8,377 bases of DNA from REEB95 sp035275845 (GTDB taxonomy: Bacteria; Pseudomonadota; Alphaproteobacteria; ATCC43930; CGMCC-115725). Shown in pieces: positions 6,729-8,377 of the stretch. The DNA lies in contig DATEMD010000030.1 in the NCBI GenBank assembly GCA_035275845.1, forward strand, positions 1 through 8,377. The letters run 5' to 3'. The notes under the pieces are model-generated. The model worked only from the letters and a program-made list of their open reading frames with translations, was not told the origin of the DNA and did no database searches. The translations under genes and the position numbers were made by a program. Position 1 is the first letter of the stretch; every line of letters starts with the position of its first letter.

Positions 6729-6751
6729 CTGCGGCATTCGGTTCGCCGCAG
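6729..6751 (+). promoter_or_regulatory. Leader hairpin before the membrane-protein gene
   Basis: CTGCGGC (6729-6735) pairs with GCCGCAG (6745-6751) around a 9-base loop. It ends 9 bases before the GGAAGG ribosome binding site of the next gene. No T tract follows, so termination is unlikely. It may affect translation or stability. The wider gap 6609-6775 also holds a 9-bp direct repeat, CGACGCCGC, at 6614 and 6632, and no convincing promoter: TTGATC at 6656 and CATAGT at 6673 are only 11 bases apart. Confidence 0.35.
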
Positions 6752-6775
6752 CAGGCATGTGGAAGGTCGCGCAAC

Positions 6776-7897
6776 GTGACGGCAGAAATTTCCGAGCAGG
6801 ATCGGCTCGCAGATCCGGTGGATACACATCTCGTCGGGCGATTGCGCGCGGCGCTTGCTGTGCTGTCCGAGCCGTGGGTGGTGCTCGCCGGCCGCCGTGC
6901 ATCCGGTGCCGACGGGCCGCCCTGGGTTCGTTACATCGTCCTGCATCCGGACAAAGGCATCGCCCTGGTCGATACGGATGACCCCGCGCCGGCGGTCGCG
7001 CCGCTCGACGATTTCCTTTGGCACACCGGTTTCGCTGCGTTACAGGGCGACGCGCTGTGTATCGTCGCGGTGACCATAACGGCGGACACGCTTGGTACCG
7101 TTGCAGACCAGATCGCGGCCGCCTTCGGCGGATCGCCGTGCGGCCTCGCCAATCCGAACTGGTGCGAAGCCGTCGTCGATTTGTTGCTGGCAACGCCCGA
7201 TCTGATGTTGACGCGGTTGCGGCCGGCCGCGTCGGTGGCCGCCGTTACGTCGCCCGTCGCTTCGCATGGCGACAGAGTTCACGCGTCGCAAGCTGAATCG
7301 CCGGCGACGATCGCGCTGTCGGCGCCGGCGCGCGAGCGTTGGCCGGCGAAGTCGAAATTGGCGCGGCGGCAACCGACCTGGCGCAGCTGGCCGGTATCGC
7401 CCGTCGCCGCGGCCATGGCGCTGCTGGCGCTCGGTACCGTCGTGTTGGTCGCACATCAAGCGTCGCCGCCTGCCAACGAGATCGCGCATGCGCGACCGGC
7501 CGCTGTCGTCGCATCGGCGGCATCGCCGACACCACCGGCGCCGTCGGCCGCAACCGCGCGGTTACCGGGTGCGGCTGCCGCGCTTCCGCCGCCCGCCGCG
7601 CCGCCGAGCGCGCCGTCGGTCGATGTCGCGTCCGCGAGCGCCCCGCCGGTCCGAGCCGCGACGGTTGCCCCGCCGAAAAAGGTGACGCCGCATGCGACGA
7701 CCGAGCACGCGGCCCGTCGTCCCGTCACGCCGCCGATGCCGGCGGTACCGCCACGGCAAGTCGCCTCGGCGAATACGACGCGCGCGGTCTGCGCCGATGT
7801 CTTGCATCCCGAATTGCCGGGCGGCTGGCAATATCGTGGGCCGCCGGTTCCGGGATGCTTACCGATCCGATTCTTCGGCTTGATCGGTATGCGCTGA
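6776..7897 (+). CDS. Uncharacterised single-pass membrane protein with Pro/Ala-rich linker and two-Cys C-terminus
   Basis: Encodes 373 residues of unknown function. Residues 1 to about 135 look like a folded soluble domain, with PPWVRYIVLHPDKGIALVD and a later LCIVAVTITADTLGTVADQI. The 'hydrophobic strand - HP.kGIALvD' pattern faintly recalls NERD-type or restriction-like nuclease folds, but no D...ExK catalytic set is visible, so I do not claim nuclease activity. A basic stretch (RERWPAKSKLARR) precedes one membrane segment at about 208-228, which predicts the N-terminus in the cytoplasm and the rest in the periplasm. The outer part is a long Pro/Ala/Ser-rich linker ending in a short module with C339 and C361, a possible disulfide. 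GTG 6776 is chosen because GGAAGG (6761-6766) lies 9 bases upstream; an open extension to GTG 6695 lacks such a site. It runs alone and converges on the reverse gene downstream. Confidence 0.8.
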   Translation: MTAEISEQDRLADPVDTHLVGRLRAALAVLSEPWVVLAGRRASGADGPPWVRYIVLHPDKGIALVDTDDPAPAVAPLDDFLWHTGFAALQGDALCIVAVTITADTLGTVADQIAAAFGGSPCGLANPNWCEAVVDLLLATPDLMLTRLRPAASVAAVTSPVASHGDRVHASQAESPATIALSAPARERWPAKSKLARRQPTWRSWPVSPVAAAMALLALGTVVLVAHQASPPANEIAHARPAAVVASAASPTPPAPSAATARLPGAAAALPPPAAPPSAPSVDVASASAPPVRAATVAPPKKVTPHATTEHAARRPVTPPMPAVPPRQVASANTTRAVCADVLHPELPGGWQYRGPPVPGCLPIRFFGLIGMR

Positions 7898-7925
7898 GCG
7901 CGCTGCGTCCAGGAAATCGAAATTC

Positions 7926-7961
7926 AACGGCCGAGGGCGCCAGTGGCAACCCTCGGCCGTT
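7926..7961. terminator. Strong inverted repeat, probable bidirectional terminator
   Basis: AACGGCCGAGGG (7926-7937) and CCCTCGGCCGTT (7950-7961) are perfect 12-bp arms around a 12-base loop, which itself contains GCC-AGT-GGC. It starts 28 bases after the forward stop at 7897 and lies 48 bases after the reverse gene's stop at 8010, exactly between convergent genes. On the reverse strand the tail TTGAATTTCGATTTCC is T-rich. On the forward strand the tail is TATGCGTTATG, so termination may be stronger for the reverse gene. Confidence 0.8.
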
Positions 7962-8009
7962 ATGCGTTATGCGACGTGTTTTAAGGGTCGTTGACGCCGG
8001 AGTTCCGAC

Positions 8010-8240
8010 TCACTTGTCGGTCGACGAATCCGGATTGGTGGTTCCGGTGTCACTCTGGCCCATCGGCTGCGACCCACTGGTGGAATCCGGCATCGGCTGC
8101 GCCGCTGGCGAGCCATAGCCCTGCGCGACCTTGGTGCCGTCGTTCATTTGCGCCGAGCTGTCGCTGCATCCCCAAGCCGCTATTGGCGCATACGCCAAGA
8201 CGGCCGCTGCGATCGCGAGGAGACCAAGCTTCTTGGCCAT
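8010..8240 (-). CDS. Small secreted protein or lipoprotein, low complexity
   Basis: Encodes 76 residues on the reverse strand. The N-terminus MAKKLGLLAIAAAVLAYAP is a clear export signal: two lysines, then a hydrophobic core. AAWGC follows, with Cys25. The box AWGC fits the Gly and Cys of a lipobox but has Ala at -3 and an unusual Trp at -2, so lipidation is possible but not certain; type I cleavage near Ala22 is the alternative. The mature part is rich in Ser, Thr, Asp, Gly and Gln and probably disordered, with a 10-residue tandem unit (QPMPDSTSGS, QPMGQSDTGT). ATG 8240 is preferred over TTG 8273 because AAGGGG (8247-8252) lies 6 bases upstream and the signal peptide then starts correctly. 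It is a single gene convergent with the forward membrane-protein gene. I do not recognise a family. Confidence 0.8.
   Translation of the reverse strand: MAKKLGLLAIAAAVLAYAPIAAWGCSDSSAQMNDGTKVAQGYGSPAAQPMPDSTSGSQPMGQSDTGTTNPDSSTDK
8040..8099 (-). repeat. Two 30-bp tandem units inside the secreted-protein gene
   Basis: Residues 48-57 (QPMPDSTSGS) and 58-67 (QPMGQSDTGT) are encoded by adjacent 30-bp units that both begin CAGCCGATG on the coding strand and then diverge. The shared phase and codons suggest an old in-frame duplication. Confidence 0.5.
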
Positions 8241-8268
8241 GTGATACCCCTTGTGTGATGTGCGGGCG

Positions 8269-8281
8269 GCCAACAGTTGGC
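8269..8281. promoter_or_regulatory. 13-bp palindrome, possible operator in the leader of the secreted-protein gene
   Basis: GCCAAC-A-GTTGGC is a perfect odd-centred palindrome whose near edge is 28 bases before the ATG at 8240. If the promoter proposed at 8299-8324 is right, it lies just downstream of the transcription start, a common place for a repressor site. With a one-base centre it is a weak RNA hairpin. Confidence 0.35.
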
Positions 8282-8298
8282 GTGCCGCTCCGACGCAA

Positions 8299-8324
8299 GG
8301 TTAGCGATCTCGCTGACGGATCAA
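8299..8324 (-). promoter_or_regulatory. Candidate promoter for the reverse secreted-protein gene
   Basis: Read on the reverse strand, TTGATCC (8324-8318) is followed after 12 bases by GCTAAC (8305-8300). The spacing and the GCTAA core fit the Caulobacter-type housekeeping pattern, though the -35 box departs at two bases and the end of the -10 box is off. It predicts a leader of about 50 nt. A second TTTTGAT lies 27 bp further upstream (8347-8353). Confidence 0.35.
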
Positions 8325-8377
8325 AAAGGAAAACCCGCGCGGTCGTATCAAAACTGCGTGACTGCATGCGGACGCGC

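Overview
The window looks like a stretch of an alphaproteobacterial chromosome of high GC content. The evidence is the ribosomal and translation proteins, which match alphaproteobacterial forms, the run of rpmI, rplT, pheS and pheT, and two promoter-like boxes that resemble the Caulobacter-type housekeeping consensus (TTGaCgS, N10-14, GCTANAWC). The order cannot be fixed from the sequence. Rhodospirillales or a related lineage is a guess.

Positions 1-6048 form one compact forward translation cluster. rpmI (L35) and rplT (L20) are 9 bp apart. pheS and pheT, the two subunits of phenylalanyl-tRNA synthetase, overlap by ATGA. lepA (elongation factor 4) starts 4 bp after the pheT stop. A promoter-like pair lies in the first 50 bases ahead of rpmI, and no infC end is visible before it. 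The only sizeable gap is about 100 bp between rplT and pheS. It shows no phenylalanine-rich leader and no obvious terminator. Together these genes supply two 50S proteins, charge tRNA-Phe with proofreading, and provide a ribosome-associated GTPase.

Positions 6049-6608 are a transition zone. It holds a 159-bp gap with a GC palindrome and paired GGTTA/GCGTAA elements, a small uncharacterised 82-residue helical protein, a GC hairpin after it, and a complete tRNA-Ser(GGA) with encoded CCA.

Positions 6609-8377 look lineage-specific. A forward gene encodes a 373-residue protein with a soluble N-terminal domain, one membrane segment, a long Pro/Ala-rich linker and a two-cysteine C-terminus. A reverse gene encodes a 76-residue secreted protein or lipoprotein of low complexity. 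The two converge on a strong 12-bp inverted repeat (7926-7961), which is well placed to be a shared bidirectional terminator. A 13-bp palindrome and a promoter-like pair sit ahead of the reverse gene.

I found no CRISPR array, insertion sequence, integrase, toxin-antitoxin pair, phage gene or recognisable defence system. Most of the window is conventional. The parts most worth a second look are the three uncharacterised proteins and the small regulatory structures around them.
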